Part shown: positions 43,901 to 58,900 of the stretch, piece by piece
How the letters are laid out: every line of letters begins with the position of its first letter
How positions within the stretch are numbered: the stretch's first letter is position 1
Assembly (NCBI RefSeq): GCF_015706575.1
Contig: NW_024037069.1
Location: 37,531,315 to 37,595,314, forward strand
Direction of reading: 5' to 3'
From: Patiria miniata
Lineage: Eukaryota; Echinodermata; Asteroidea; Valvatida; Asterinidae
DNA: 64,000 bases
Translations under genes and position numbers: made by a program
Notes under the pieces: generated by a model
Told to the model about the DNA's origin: nothing
The model's input: only the letters and a program-made list of their open reading frames with translations
Database searches by the model: none

Positions 43901-46900
43901 TAGACAAGCTTCTAAGTTTACCAAGCCGCGGCTTCGTTTCTGACATCGGCCTTATATCGCAAAGCAGATGGAAAGAAGCCTGTTACCTTCGAACTAAATG
44001 AATCTATATAGAGAGTGCTCATATTTTTTTGTTTCGTTGATTATCAGCTGCAGATAACGGATTCATACTGTAACAGAGTCTCAAGAGAAGAATATCGACT
44101 CCTTGAGCTTGAATCCAAACCAAAGAGGAAACCGAGGTTTCGTAAACCATATTGACTGCTTTCGGTTCTCTGTATTTTTAAAAGGTCGGTTATAGCTTAC
44201 ACTTGCCGATGCAGCCTTCAAAGAAACTTGTGATAGAAACGCAGACTCAGCGTTGTTAAAATCTATCACATATATCTTTGTGCACAAACAAAAAAATCTC
44301 CTAATACCCCAATTCTGAAACCTGCACAAACCAATCCTTTTCAAATACTAATCTCGACCAAGGCAGGATCACCTTCAGCAATTTTCAACAACAATAGTGT
44401 CCACTGTCTCCCTGATGCATGTGATGTCAAACAATTTACTAGAAAGTGTCTCTCTGAGCTGAGGTACGTACCCGGTACATAGTCTGAGTATCACCCGTTA
44501 TCCACGGAGCCAAGTCTCCTGTATAACGTCTGATGTGTCTAAGCATGCGGATTTATGCGATCTTGCGCCTCGGCCAATCGGATGCGGAGTCGACTTTATT
44601 AAATCGTGACAACAACAGCCGGGCGCGTGTCGCGTAACACAATACAGAGCGCGTGACCACAGCTTTTGTTGCTGTGTCTAGGTTTTTTTTTTAATCCATG
44701 TCCATAGCGCGAGAACGGTTAATGACCGGAGACCCGATATAAAAAGAGAATGACCAAAGACCCGATATAAAAAGCGCCCACTGATTAGTTAAAATCTAGA
44801 GGTCAAGATGCGATTGTCTTGCATTTAATCAGCGAATCTGCTCAATTGTTAAACATAGATTACCCGATATCCAGCCGGTTTGGAAGAATTTAACCTTGCC
44901 TGCTATTTCACACAGCGTGTGTAATAAGAACACTTCAATCAAATTATAAAATCGCCTTCGGTTCCCCAGTACGGAATTCCATCAAGCGAAGGACGAAACG
45001 ATCGAGTTTTTATGTTAAATGTTTCTTGGCATTTTAACCTGCAAGATTGCATTTATGTGACTCCAAATGCACATCCTTTCACTGAACGATGACATCACCT
45101 ACTTTCCCATATTTGAAGCGTGATAAAATGTCAATTGATTTACGCTTGTCAGGGCCCTCAATGATTGAGGGCCGTGACAAGCGTAAATTCAATTGACATT
45201 GTATGAAGTAGGGTAGAACATGTTGTTTGTGCATGTTTTTCATTTGAAGCAACAAATGTGCTCAAAATCTCAGTAAAGACGTGTTCTTAACTAAAATGTA
45301 GCTCAGTTGGTGCTGTAGGGCCTATTCTCCGTAGGATCCGATTTCAATTAAAACAATTGCCGTGTCATGTTTTGAATTGCGCCCGAAACATCCGGGGCAC
45401 GATCTCATTCAACTGATTGCAGCTACGCACTAATGTCACGTAGGTCATGGGCCAACATCTGTATCAGGTATAGAAGTTGAGGTTCGTCTTAACTTTCTGG
45501 TGTCAACTTGCAGTAAGGTCAAGAGTACTAATTCGATAGTGCTGAATCTGAATCTGGTTGTTCACATTGGCCCAAATTGCACATTAACCTCATGACGACA
45601 GTTTTTCTCATAATTTTGCCCATTTTTGGTCAAAAATAGTATTTTTGCCATAACTTCTTTGTTTTATGTTTAAATGCTTTCAAAATTGACAGAACAGATA
45701 AATAGCAATTCGGCATGAATAATATGTCATTATTGATACATTATTTATAAATTCCGATATTAAAAACAAATTCTTCTTTTTTATTCTATTGTTGTAATAA
45801 TATTACGTGATATTACTATTTTTCCTTGGTTGGCTAACATCGTCTTCTGAATAATTATTGAATGCATTACTGAAAAATAACTGCGATGACAGAATAGAAT
45901 GAACAATACGTTGATTGTAGTGGTCAAAGTCGCTCCATAACACGAGGTAATCTTTTATGTAAATATTACTCACAATCTGTTGGAATTTCTTCACTGCACG
46001 GCTGAATATAGCGTGTATGCGGTAGGTCTTCATGAAAATAGAACCGAAAGCAAACGAAAGCCCGAGGGAGATAAGCATCCTCTCCAGCTGAAATAAACAA
46101 GAATACAAATCCCCGACGAGGGTTTTCAAAACACGTAAAAATATCAACGTGCTTTTCAGGATGGAATAATGCCTAAAAACAATACCTAAAACATATGCAA
46201 GGTCGTTTTTAAAAGCTTCCGGTCAATTCCCTGTTTAATCCTGAAAAACAAAGGTGGATTGCTTGATATTCCAAGTGTTTTTATCACTTTGAAAGGATTG
46301 AGATTAAAATTGAACTTACAAAATAAGCCAAATAAAAGGCGGTACACACCGTATATATTCCTTTTGCTACAGAGTATCACGTTCATAGCTTTTTCGAAAC
46401 ATTTTGTCAACTGTGGACGATCCTCTTAAAAAAAAAAGACGAAGGGCGTATTGACTGTTCATGGGCAAGAACTTCAAATGTATACAAGCGTTATCAAAAT
46501 GGCGCTCAATTTTTGCAAACAAAGATTGTTCACTGTAAAACCTAGTGTTTAACTTTTAAACATTTAACATTTTTATAATAACATTCATTGTTCGGAGATC
46601 CATAATCATAAAACAAATAATTAAGCAACCTGTTTAAACATCTTGTTTAACTGATAAGCGTTTCTAAACAGCTAAGTTCACGAAGCGTTTATGTAAACAA
46701 GGGTTTAGAAATTGTTATCCTGCAAGTAACATTTCAGTTGAAAGCACAAATCGGCAGTTCCCAAATTTGATACTGCAGTAGCCGAGCGCTCGCGCGGGGG
46801 TATCGCTGCGTTGCATAATTAGCGAAGATGCTTGATCACCGCACGTTACAACCGTTGCGCGAGCACGCGCGACTGACTATAAGCCATCTCTCGATCGCTG

Positions 46901-49900
46901 ATTGGTTCCCTGGGATAGCCTTGGGAGAAGAGAAAGAAAAAAAGTTAAACCGGCCTAGAAATGGCCAAGACGTTAGTGCGAGTATGCACGGTGGTCTAAT
47001 TGCTGTGCCATAGAGGGCTTACTATACTCTCAAATGCATGCTGGTGTGCAAATGCATGCTGGTGTGCGCGTTCAGCGTTGCGCGTAGCGCGTATTGTTCC
47101 AAAGAGCCAGCGCTACAACGTTGGGTACAAACATTTCCTGAAGGGATGGTTTGGAAGAGAGAAATACATTTTCCTCCAGTTTTGTATTGAAATAAAAGTT
47201 CAAATATATCAAATGATAAAGATTATTATGTTAGTTATATACAACAAATATTGAGTGGCTTTAACTTGTGAAATGGGAGAAATATTATCTCTCGGTAAAA
47301 TCTGGACTTTTCCAGTTCACTCGGCTTCGCCTCGTGAAATGGAAAAGCCCAGATTTTACCTTGCGATAATATTCCTCCCATTCCACGCCGAGCCACTCAA
47401 TATTGTACCAGGCATACGCACGAAGGTGCTTCGTGCACTTGATTTCTCTTTGACCAATAATTACGACTGTTTGCCCAATTACACGCGCGCATCAAATTAA
47501 GCACGCGTGCGGCATGCGCGTAAGCACACTCACGTGACACTTGACGATGATAGCCGTATCAGACAGGTCTTTCTTGTCCCAACCTGTAGCGAAGACGGAG
47601 GCGTAAAGAAACAGACAACCAACCAGAGTCAGGTTACCCAGGAGAGGACTCGACATCTTGATGGCTCTGGATCGTGGAAAGTTAACAATGCTAATTACTG
47701 ATATGTGCTTGTGAGAAGTTTATATATCAGCATATGATTTTACAATATCTATTTTTAGGACGGATAGTAAAGTTTATATTTCTACAGTCGCCAGTTTCGT
47801 TTCCAGTGCCACCTCAAACACCTTGAGATTCTGTGGAAACTTTTTTAGCTTTTTGGTATTTGTTCGGATTTAGGGACGGTAAAAATAGGCAACGTGGTGT
47901 TTGAAGAATTAAGACGCTTGACTTGGTGTCTCCGGCTTAATATCAATTTCGTGCTTCCTTCAGGAGCATTTTATCCTAAAATACGAAGCCAACAACTAGA
48001 GTATCTTCATTTTCTTTGACATTAGCTACTTCTAAAATGACAAAAGCGTCGTCGTTAAAGCCAAAACCGGCGATAATTTTAAAGAATCGACAAAACTGAA
48101 TCATATGTGAAGTTGTACCTCCTGTGTTTGTATCTGATGTTAAGGAAGAGGAACACTAACGCCAGGACGGCACCGAGCGAGGATAGGGAGAAGAGAATCG
48201 CCCGTGCGGTGGATGAGACCTCCAGGACCAGGGACCTCCTTGTAACGCCATCCACCGGAACATGGTCACCTGAGTAAAGGTTACAAGTCATAAAATCGGC
48301 TCGTAGGCAATTTGATTAGAAAGATCGAGTATAGTAAATCAACTTTAACTGTAAGTTTGGTATTTGCTTCCGCTTACTGAGAGTTCGTTGCGTTTGAGGA
48401 TAATTTCAAAACAGCTCCGAAACCAAGGAAGTATGTGTCAAATGTCCAGCTTTTGCTTTTCATACGCTTTAAAGATACAGTCCATCATTAATTTTGCAAC
48501 CATCCAAAAAGTAGCTGACGTAACTATTGTTGAAAAACATACTTGGTTTAAAGATGGTAATGGAACTAAAATCCCTGTGAAATTATTCTTTCTGGCAAGC
48601 TGTCATTTTGAAGAAATCAATGAAAGAAGTCTACAGACGCATCGTTGTAATGTCCGTTAGAAATTGGTTTGTTTTAGCAAGCGTTGACACAACGCACAAG
48701 CGCGCAGTTGCTGTAATTCGTCGGTTCAGTGCGCGACATCGCGTAACTGCAATCGGCTCAGTGAGAACGCGTCGATGTCTCGGACGCTGAATTCATTAAT
48801 ATATAAATGCATTACAAATGATGGACTCTGGCTTTAAGGACTTTCAATTATACCTGGCCACTGGATACTCGTGGTTTCAGAATTGACCAGGACAGCCTCC
48901 TGAATCTTGTAGTGCATCACGTTCTTCAAATTTGTGCCTTAGAGAGGAAATATAAAGAAAATTCATACTTCACAATGTTCTTAGTTGGTCAGTACGCCAA
49001 CTAATTATTGAAAGAATTTGCACTCATTTAGGGTTCAACGGTTGTTTTATGCGTGCATTTTTAGTTTTTATATAGTCCCATATAAGACATGACTCTTGAT
49101 TTGGCCTAACATGCAAGTTACATATAAAACAACGTTATTGTGATATTCAAGTAATATTTATTTTTAATCGTGAACTTCAATTGAAGTCCGAATTCAATTT
49201 ACAGGGGGTAAAAGTGACATTGCAATGCTTTCACCTTGGGCCTGATCAATGTAGATCGTCTGCGCTATACGCTGGCCATCCTCAATGCGAACACGACCCT
49301 ACCAAGAAATCAGAGGGATAGTTATCGCACTGTATATTTGTGTCTCTCTACAGAGCATGCACGCACATGAACAAAGTACCTAGATTTAACCCAACAAAAA
49401 GTCTCTCTCACCATATTCACAACATGACCCGATAAGGCCTAATGTCGCAAACGGCTGTGGGGACATCACTGCTTTTATTCATACAGATACTTTCAATGGT
49501 AAACTATTGCCTGAAAAGTATGATCTTCTTGGGCTACTTCCATTCCATGAACCCACCGCTATCGCTAAAGTTAATCAACGCAAAACCCCTTTTTGGTCTC
49601 CGGTACACTTCATGCGGCCAAGCCGTATGTCATGCCTTGTTTCATTTACACCTAAATGATGACCTTTTTGCAAGTGTCTTGAAACTGCACTATAGTGTAT
49701 TCGAATTTGATTATGCATACTAAAAGCTTCAACTGCTTTCAAGTGGTAAAGAAAGAGCATTCTCTGATCTTGGTTCTCATAATTATATTACTCATTATTA
49801 TATCACTGATCAATTTGACATCTCAATACATGCATAGCATAGAAGCCCTACAAGCACAGATATAACTTACCGACAGTCCAGAGAACTCCATGTTATCGGC

Positions 49901-52900
49901 GTGGTTCAAAATCACCCTCGCCATCTCGGTGTCGGAATAGCTGAAATCTTCAAGTCTTCGAGGAGGTTGCAGACGATGCAGGTCCGCTATGGAGGAATTC
50001 AAGGCCAGTGCCACGGACACGATGCCGTCGTGCGTTACCGGGACCATGTTATGACTGAACGGGAAAATGCTGTTGTAGTAGTCGTAATGCTCTGGCAAAG
50101 GTTTCTGTGAATTGCATCAAATGAAGCATAACCTTCAAAGTTCTCACAGTGTAAGATCATAATCATTATAAAATGCGAACTCGGGTTTTGTAGACGTAGT
50201 TATCCAAATCATATTTTCGAGATAAAAAAAATGGAGAGAACGGTTGGTTGTATTCGAGGCAAAAGTAATTTTCCTCGTAGGCTTGTATCATCACTAACCT
50301 TCAAAACGTTGATTAAATTTTAATGTAACATTAAATTTAATCAGAATTGTGCGCATCTATAATATATGGGGAGTTTTTCTCTCTTCTTTTTGGGATAAAT
50401 CCCGTTTATCAGTTGAATATCTGCAATGATTTCCATTTTTGTTCATACCTCTTACAAAAGATATATTAAAACGTAATTTTAATTCTCTTACGAAATATTT
50501 TTTTTAATTTACGTGTAGACTATTTCCAGAGAAAAAAAACCACATGACCATACTTGTATAATGATATTATATTCCAGAGCTCTTATCTGTAGTAAAACTA
50601 GGGCCTTATTTCATAAAATCGTGTATCAAATTCTAGGCCAAGCAAAAATCAGCTAAGAACTCATGTGCTACAATCCTGGCCAAATCTCGCTGGGCCCCTT
50701 GCCCCGCACAATGTTGTCTCTCATTGCGCGGTAGTGTGCGCTCCATCAGCTGAGGAGAACAACATTGACCGGGGGAGCAGGGGAGTGGGTGAGTGTGGCA
50801 GGCTCAGGAAGTACCCCAACCATTTTGGCCGGGATTGTAGATAAATGTGGCCAAGATCAAAATGGCGAACGTATACCACTCCGTTGAAGTCCAGCTCTGG
50901 TAGACCCTGGGAGCGATGTTTGACGTTGAAATGTAGGGATAAATCAACAGCAGAGATGATCTCCTCTTCCGTACAAGGCTCGATATCTGACGGTGTGCCG
51001 ACCAGCCACCATTCAAAGTTGGCCCAGTCCGGCGGTATCAAGACGTACTTGGCACCGGTCAATCCGGCCAAGTAAGCCTGCAACACGAATCTCGCATTAG
51101 GGAAAAGATAACGAGTGTTTTACTCCCAAAGAGTGTACATTCACTCTATCTAATGGGACCAAACGTTTTAGGGGGTATCTTATTTAAATTCAGTTCGAAT
51201 AAAGGCGGTCTTCACTCGAGTTTCCACTGGATGATTTTGTTTTATTCAGTATTTCAATCTAAACTTAGAGTGATTTTCACACTAAATCGTCGATAGTTAT
51301 TAGTTTCACTCTATGGAAATGAGAGGTTGTGCTATATGGTTTTGCTTCAAATAGAGAGCTTGGCAATTAACGGATAGGAAAGGCGCTATGATTCATGACT
51401 GCCCGTAATGACAGGCCATGTCCTGTCATGTGAAGTTGTGATGACATCACGAACCTTTTTAACAATTCAAAATGTCAACACAAAGGTTACCGTTGCTATA
51501 GTTACGCCTTACACTGAAGTCAGCGACATTTTCATGAGAATAAGGAGATTCCCTTGTATATAGAAGATCTGAAGCAGGCTCCTCCCCGTTCCAAATGAGG
51601 GCAAACATTTTTATGGCGATACGTTACCCAAGAATTCCGCGCTGGTAATCACCACTTCGCGCATAGTATTGTCAACAAAATGAACGAAACTCTCTTAGCC
51701 AAGTGGTCCAAGTTTCAAGAATATTTGGGCAAGCACTACCCTGCTAGTCCTTGAAATACGTTAATTATTAGCGTGGAATTTTCTTCGCTTTTCTAGGTCT
51801 GTTGAGAGGGATTCTTCGGTGCATAGCCAAGGATTCGGGCCCATCTCTTAAGCCTCCTTAAGCATCAATATGTCCATGAACTCACCTGACAGAAAAAGTT
51901 CTGAGTCGCCAGAATGCTTGAAAATCCGGTATATATGATTCTGACATCTTGGCGCTAGAATCAAATCAAAGATAAAGTGCAATATTATTGTTCTAACAAG
52001 AAGGGTAACACAATTTTTCCAAAGGTCGGTTATGACATCTTGTTTCAAGTGGACATTTTCATTGCTAATTATACTCTTCTATGTCTGGTTTTGCATTCCC
52101 GATTTTCTATTTCCAGCTTAATAATAGAACTCACAATTGTAATTGAAATATCCGGGGAAATCGACGACATTTAAAATCATACGAATGAAATACCTTGAGG
52201 TTTTGAAGATGCACTTGCAACAAATTGATGTTTTTGATTCCTTCAGATGCCACTATTTCGACCTCATCAGCCTCTAAAATCTCACGGAAGTCCTTCATAT
52301 GCTATGGAAAAAAAACTTGGAATTATTTGATATTTTGGCGCTCCATACAAAACAAATGATATGGCAAGTCTTTGGTGACAGGTGTAAATCGCCAATCATT
52401 GAACAACATAACGCCACCAAAATGAACAATGTGTCATAAAGAAAACTATTATGTTTCTTTTCGCTGTACAGATGTCATGGGGGATGACTAAAATCAGATT
52501 TCAAAAACGTAGAAATTCGAAAAGCGGGTTGGAGGGGGGGGGGGCTGCTGGACACCACATGACACTAGATGGCGCTGTACATGAGACAGATGTACATCTT
52601 ATGTATACTGACACCCCTTAACCTTACATTAAAACGGCGCATTAAAACATTTTGTACTTTTCTACCTTTCTTCAGTACTATTGAATACATTTTGTTTTGG
52701 GGGAAGTTAAAAAAATACCTCAAAATTCGTTTTTTGGGGTTTCTAACCACGAAAAGGTGGGGATAATCCAATTGCCCCTTGGCCAAAAAAGTGGGAGGAT
52801 ATATACCCCCATCCCCCGGGATTTACGCCCCTGTAGCGCAATCGCTGCATGCGTATGATTTAATGAGATGTTTGTTGACCGCTCATAATCATATTCATAA

Positions 52901-55900
52901 TTTGTTCTGAGTGCGAAGGAAAGTTTGGGTAAGTACGACACAATTGGTAAGAATATCTCTTTGTGTGAAAAATAAACCGTCTCTATGTTTTAATTTCCCC
53001 TTTTTTCACTACAATCTTATAAAGTCAAATAGAGTTATCAAATTTTTGAGTAAATATGCAACACAGGCAGGAATATTACTTTGTGCTTAAAGTTTCGCTG
53101 TATTCGTGAATGCAGTATTTTTTATTCCCCAAGAGCAGATTACTGGATGGTCTTCATTGCCAACTAAAATTAACTCATGTAAGGCATTATTTCCTTGTAC
53201 CTTGTACAACTTTTTTTCTCCAAGAGATCATATACCAGCGTGATATGCCCAAATAACATCAATTAAACGATACATCTTTACATCCAACATAGACGTAATG
53301 ATGAGCATTCTCACGTTTTGAAAAGCGGCATTCTCCTCGAAGATGAATGCGATACGCCTCCATCCCATCTCCCTTATAAATGCTGCCACAGCCAGTAATC
53401 GGGACCTGTCACTCGTGTCGGCTATTACGGTGTACGGGTGCGCGGTGCGATCTGCTAGCGCTGGGCTTGATGCTACACACATCTGTCAGTTAAGAATTCA
53501 TCATAAATGAAGTATTCTAAATCTCGGTTTCGTCTCTGGCTTCGGCTTCACCGTTCTTGTCCAAAACATAGACAAATTCTAACATTTTGGGATGATTTTA
53601 TAAAGGCTCCAATGTTTCTGAAGCAGATTAGGCCAATACGAGTTATTAAATAGTTTTAAACACTAACCGTCGATAATACAATTCCTTCTAGAAATGGTAC
53701 TTAAAACATTAGAAAGACACTAAAATGTCTCCCCAATAACCAACATATCCCTAAATGTGTGTTTTGCCGGCTTCAAACGCTCTTTTCAAGACCGATTGGA
53801 GTCTGGATGCTGATAATTACCCGAGCTGAAAGTCTCATTCGTAAATACCTTTTCGGTCAAAAAAAGTCAAAACAAGTCAAAAAGTAAAAATTTCCAACGT
53901 TTTTTCTTTCAATAATTTTACGTCACGTTTTTCAAAACACCCCTGTAGCTATATTATGGCAGTGTCCATGTCGTAAACAACTCCTTATATGGAGAATGTA
54001 TTTGTGCCGGTGTAGTCAGAATTTAGGACTATGAAATCAGACTCACTAGTAATATTGCGCATGCCTACGTGTGCATTGTGAACGTTCAACCGATAAAACG
54101 GAAAAAATGCTGGCACTGATCTGACTTAAAACGGCCCAACTAGCAGCTGACTATATAGGTGTAGTCAACTCGGTGCAAGGTTTACCATATTCTAGTCAAA
54201 TCTGATTACTTTTTGAAGAATGGGATTCTTGACAGCTTGAAATCACCTGAACGATGTTGAATCTTGCCGCTACCTTGTTGACTATGATTGCCTCCTGAGG
54301 TAGGAGTGGTCCCCATATGATTGGTACCGCTGCTCCGGAGTAGGCTAGATTGTAGAGTATTCGCAACCCTTCCTCCGGATCAGCTCTCTACAAAGAATAT
54401 TATTAGGGACACGGGAGACTGAGGTGCGTGAGTGTCACTACACTCATGAACACGTATGTTTCATTATTGGGATAATCTATTGAATTCTTAGCCTAATCCT
54501 AACCGTAACTTCTTCCAATACATTGCAACACCTGCACCTATAACCCTTACCCTATTTATTTAATTCTAGCCATAATCCCACACCTATCACGTCAATCAAA
54601 CTGATACTAACTCAGTTCAATTTAGTACAACATTTATTTCTATCCAACATCAACCAAAATGCAATAGCTTGTACATTGAGGGAAATCAAAATAAATCATG
54701 CATGGGAAGGACAAACATAATACAAGTATAACTTACAAGAAAGCTTGTCAATGGCAGGTGCTAAAAGAACACTTAACACTCAAACGCAATCAATTGGAAC
54801 CAACAAACATGCTATTGTAAGTAAAATCAGAAAATATAAATGCTACCAAACATATAATTAATTAACAATACAGGAAAAATAACTACAAAAATTGGAAAAC
54901 AGGGATGAAAAGTGTAGATTTCAATATTATGAATATAAGGTATATTCAGGAAAAACAGGGTGAGATAAAGGCATACATGTACTTCCAAAAGCGAAGCTTG
55001 TATATGGAAAGCCTTCATTATACAGAAAACAAATATCATGCACTGGGAAAGACGGACAAGACAAAGCCAAAACGGGACAAATAACACCAAATGGAACTAT
55101 AAAGGAGTCAGCTAATAGCTTGAAGGAATCAAACATACTAGATATAAGGAGCAAATGGCAAAAGAAGTGGAAAACAGAGGCAAAGAGAGATGAGAGTAAA
55201 GTATGATTTAAACAGGCCCAAGGATGGTTTGGTCGGATCGACTCATCGATGGGGTTCCATACACGAGGTCCATGATACCTAAGGGTGTTCATGGAAAAAG
55301 ATGTGCGAGTGAAAGGCAGGTAGAGATTATTACGGGACCCAGTGAAATTACTGTAAATTTCGTGTAAAGTGGTGAAAAAAAGAGGAAAATACTTGAGGAA
55401 GTAGACCATAGTACATGACAAGACCCGTTTGCTGTTTGTTAATGTCAAAGAGTGTCAGAGTGTTGAGACGAGCGAAAGATGGTGCAGTGTGTTCACGAGG
55501 GTGAGAAGTAGTACAGATTATGAGGGCTCGTTTTTAAATAATAGCGAGGGAATTTCATTTAAATAATGGCGAGGGAATATCATTTATTCGTGCTTGTGCG
55601 TGCCCAGACTGTGGTATGGCAAGATGAGTGTGTTATATTATTGGGTGATTAGTGTTGAAGATGGAAGGAAATAACGAAGTTTGGACAGAACACCAATATT
55701 TTGAGAGATGACATTGGAAATTGAAGAAATGTGATCACAGCTTGCCATTAATAAACACACCCAGAAATTGAACAGCATGAATCGTTGTTATTGGGTAATT
55801 GTGTGTTTTTAATAACAGGTGCTGGGAAAACTCTGTGATCTACTGGATACCATACATTTGGTCTTGCATGAATTCAATGACAGCTTGTTAGCTCTAATCC

Positions 55901-58900
55901 AAACAGCTTTGGTGTAAATGGTTTAGGCCAATTTATTTCTCAGTGTGCAAGAGCTGACGTTTTCTTTTCATGATAGCAGCACTCCTGCAGCAGGACAGGT
56001 GCAGCGCGCGATTTAAATGCGCGCTCTCTTACGTAAAGGCCCTGTCACACTGTCTGCGATCTTATATGCGCTCTCACTGCGTCCTTGAAAAATAGCTGGG
56101 GGCCTGTCACATTATATGCGATCTCAAAGGAGACCTTACGGCGACCAAAAATATTTGATAAATTTAACAATCGCAGCGAGGACGCAAGAAAATGACAACT
56201 TTTTGTCTCAAAGAAGCTCAAGCTACGCTCATACCGTGCTCTTCCTGCGCTTACGATGCGCCCAACTCGCTCTCTATGCGCCCCTATCAAGCTCAATTAC
56301 TCGATCTAGTCGCTGCCGCTGCGCTGTCACTGCGTTCACACTATGCTCTGCTCGCTGTTGATACGTCCTAGTAGCTCGCGTCGCGCTCTCTATTCGACCA
56401 AAATACGCTCATGTGACGTCACTTGCGCTGTATAAATACCACGACAAAACGGTCAACACACAGTCCAGTTTCAAAATTATTCTACAAGTTCATCGCAGTC
56501 GACTTACTTTCTCATGGAGACTACATCGACTGCCTTGCGCCTATAGGCTGCCTCAATGCCACTTCAATGTCGCACGATTCACGCTCGCACAGCGCCCGAG
56601 ATGCGTCATTACGGCGTCCTGGCCAGGGCGCAGAGGTGTTGCGATTGTTTTGAGCATGTTCAAAGACCTTGGCGCTCATCGGAGACCATTAAGACCCTCT
56701 GGCGCCCATCTGGCAACCTATGTAGTTGTCGCTGCGATGTAGTAGTTGTTTTTGCGCCCCAGCTATTTTTCAAGGACGCAGTGAGAGCGCATAATCGCAG
56801 ACAGTGTGACAGGGCCTTAACGTTTTGTATCACGCCAAGTTGCATATCTGATTTCCCCGCAGGGTGATTCCGTGTCAATGGGTGGTTGATTATTCTTTGT
56901 TTTACCCCATCAAATATCTGTATGCAGTATTACAAACGAAATTTGAGATAATATGTACTGCATTGGTAGGGAAAATGTGTCTTCTGTACTCTGAAGATAA
57001 TGAAGTTAATGATGATGCAAGGTGAATATAGGTTTCACTCTTTTCCATAGCTCGACTTCCCCTCCCCGCCCTTTGTTTTTCTAATTTAATTACCACACCT
57101 GGGCCGAAAATAGTGTTATGCAAATGTTCCTCGTCTTCGTCGAAGGGATTTCTTTTATGTAAAGTATTTCCATAGTTGGTAGTTCACATTAATGTTTTGA
57201 TATTTAAGTGGGTGGATGTTAACGCAATACAGCCTTGGGCAGCAATTACAAAGGCAGTTGCAAATTAATCATAAGTGAAATGTAATGAAAACAGAACCAC
57301 CCAATTTTTTATGCGACTTTTTAAGGCACGAGAGTATAATTATTTGATTTGACAACATAGGTTGTACATAGGTCCTGACAGAAGCTTAGGTAAGGGGTAT
57401 CTTATATCTCCGTGGCTGCTGTTGAAATTAAAAACAAATGCCTTTTGTGTGACTCGAATCGTTTTAATCAGACATGAAGATTAATTCGGCATCCAGAGCT
57501 GGCCTGTATGCCACATGATCGTAAAAGAAAAACTGCCACAATTGGTGTGCTCGTTTAATCATACATTTACAAAGGTGGATAAACGTGTGAATTATTGTAG
57601 GCCACGTACTTGATAAATTTAGGAAAGATATGAGAACTTACATATATTCCTGTGGGGGTCTTATTGAGCATCGAAAGAAGGGGCAGGCGTTCTCGTCAGT
57701 TACCTTTGTCGTGTGTGTTTTTCTTATTGGGTCGCACGCGATATGACAATGTTTGAGAGGTGGGCTGTCCGTTCAGATTGTTCTGCTATGTGTTGCACTA
57801 TCCAATAGGATTTATATAAGGAGTGTAAAGGGAATACACAATGTTTTAAGTTTTGTGTTCATAGATTCTTGAAAAACCAAGAAAAAAAACACGTTCTTGT
57901 AGTCTGGTTCCCCGACCCCGCTACAAATGATTTCTTTTATGTAAAGTATTCCCATATTTGGTAGTTCACATTAATGTTTTGATATCTAAGTGGGTGGATG
58001 TTAACGCAATACAGCCTTGCGTAGCAATTACAAAGGCAGTTGCAATTTAATCATAAGTGAAATTTAATGAAAATAGAACCACCCAATTTAATGAGACCTT
58101 ACATATAGCCTAAAGGCACGAGAGTATGATTATTTGATTTGACAACATAGGCTGTATATAGGTCCTGACAGCGGCTAACGTAGGGGGAATCTTATATCTC
58201 AGTGCATGTTGTTGAGATTGAAAATAAAGGCCTTTTGTGTGACTTGAATCGTTTTAATCAGACATGAAGATTAATTCGGCATCCAGAGCTGGCCTGCATG
58301 TATGCCACATGATCGTAAAAAGAAAAGGAAAGATATTTAGAACTTAAATATATTTCTTTGGGGGTCTTATTGAGCAGCGACAGAAGGGGACGTTATCGTC
58401 AGTTAACTTTGTCGTGTGTGTTTTTCTTGTCGCACGCGATATGACAATGTTTGCGAAGTGGGATGTCCTTTCAGATTGTCCTGCTATACAGGGTGAGTAA
58501 AAAAAAACACCCGAAACCCAAATGTCGGGACTATTGTTTTATTGAAGTTCTGCATGTAGCGCGTTCAAAATCTAGGATCTATTTACTTTTCAAGTTACGG
58601 AAATTTAAACACAACCACCGTTTTAAAGTTCTGTCAACGGATCACAAAAAAAGGTGTGCGTTCTTTCAGCAAAACGAAACAATTCACACACATCCAAGAA
58701 CACTGAACATTTTGTGATCCGTGGACAGAACCTTAAAACGGTGGTTGTGTTTAAAATTCCGTAACTTGAAAAAAACATAAGTGATTTGAATGATTCTTGT
58801 ACTAAAAGAAAGCTTATGAATTGGACTTTCGTATCCTAGATTTTGAAAGTGGTACATGCAGTACTTCACTCAAACAATGGTCCCAACATTTGGGGTTCGT

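Noticed and set aside
45127-45200. microRNA hairpin
   Set aside because: The palindrome has essentially no loop and near-perfect pairing to the centre, unlike an animal microRNA precursor.
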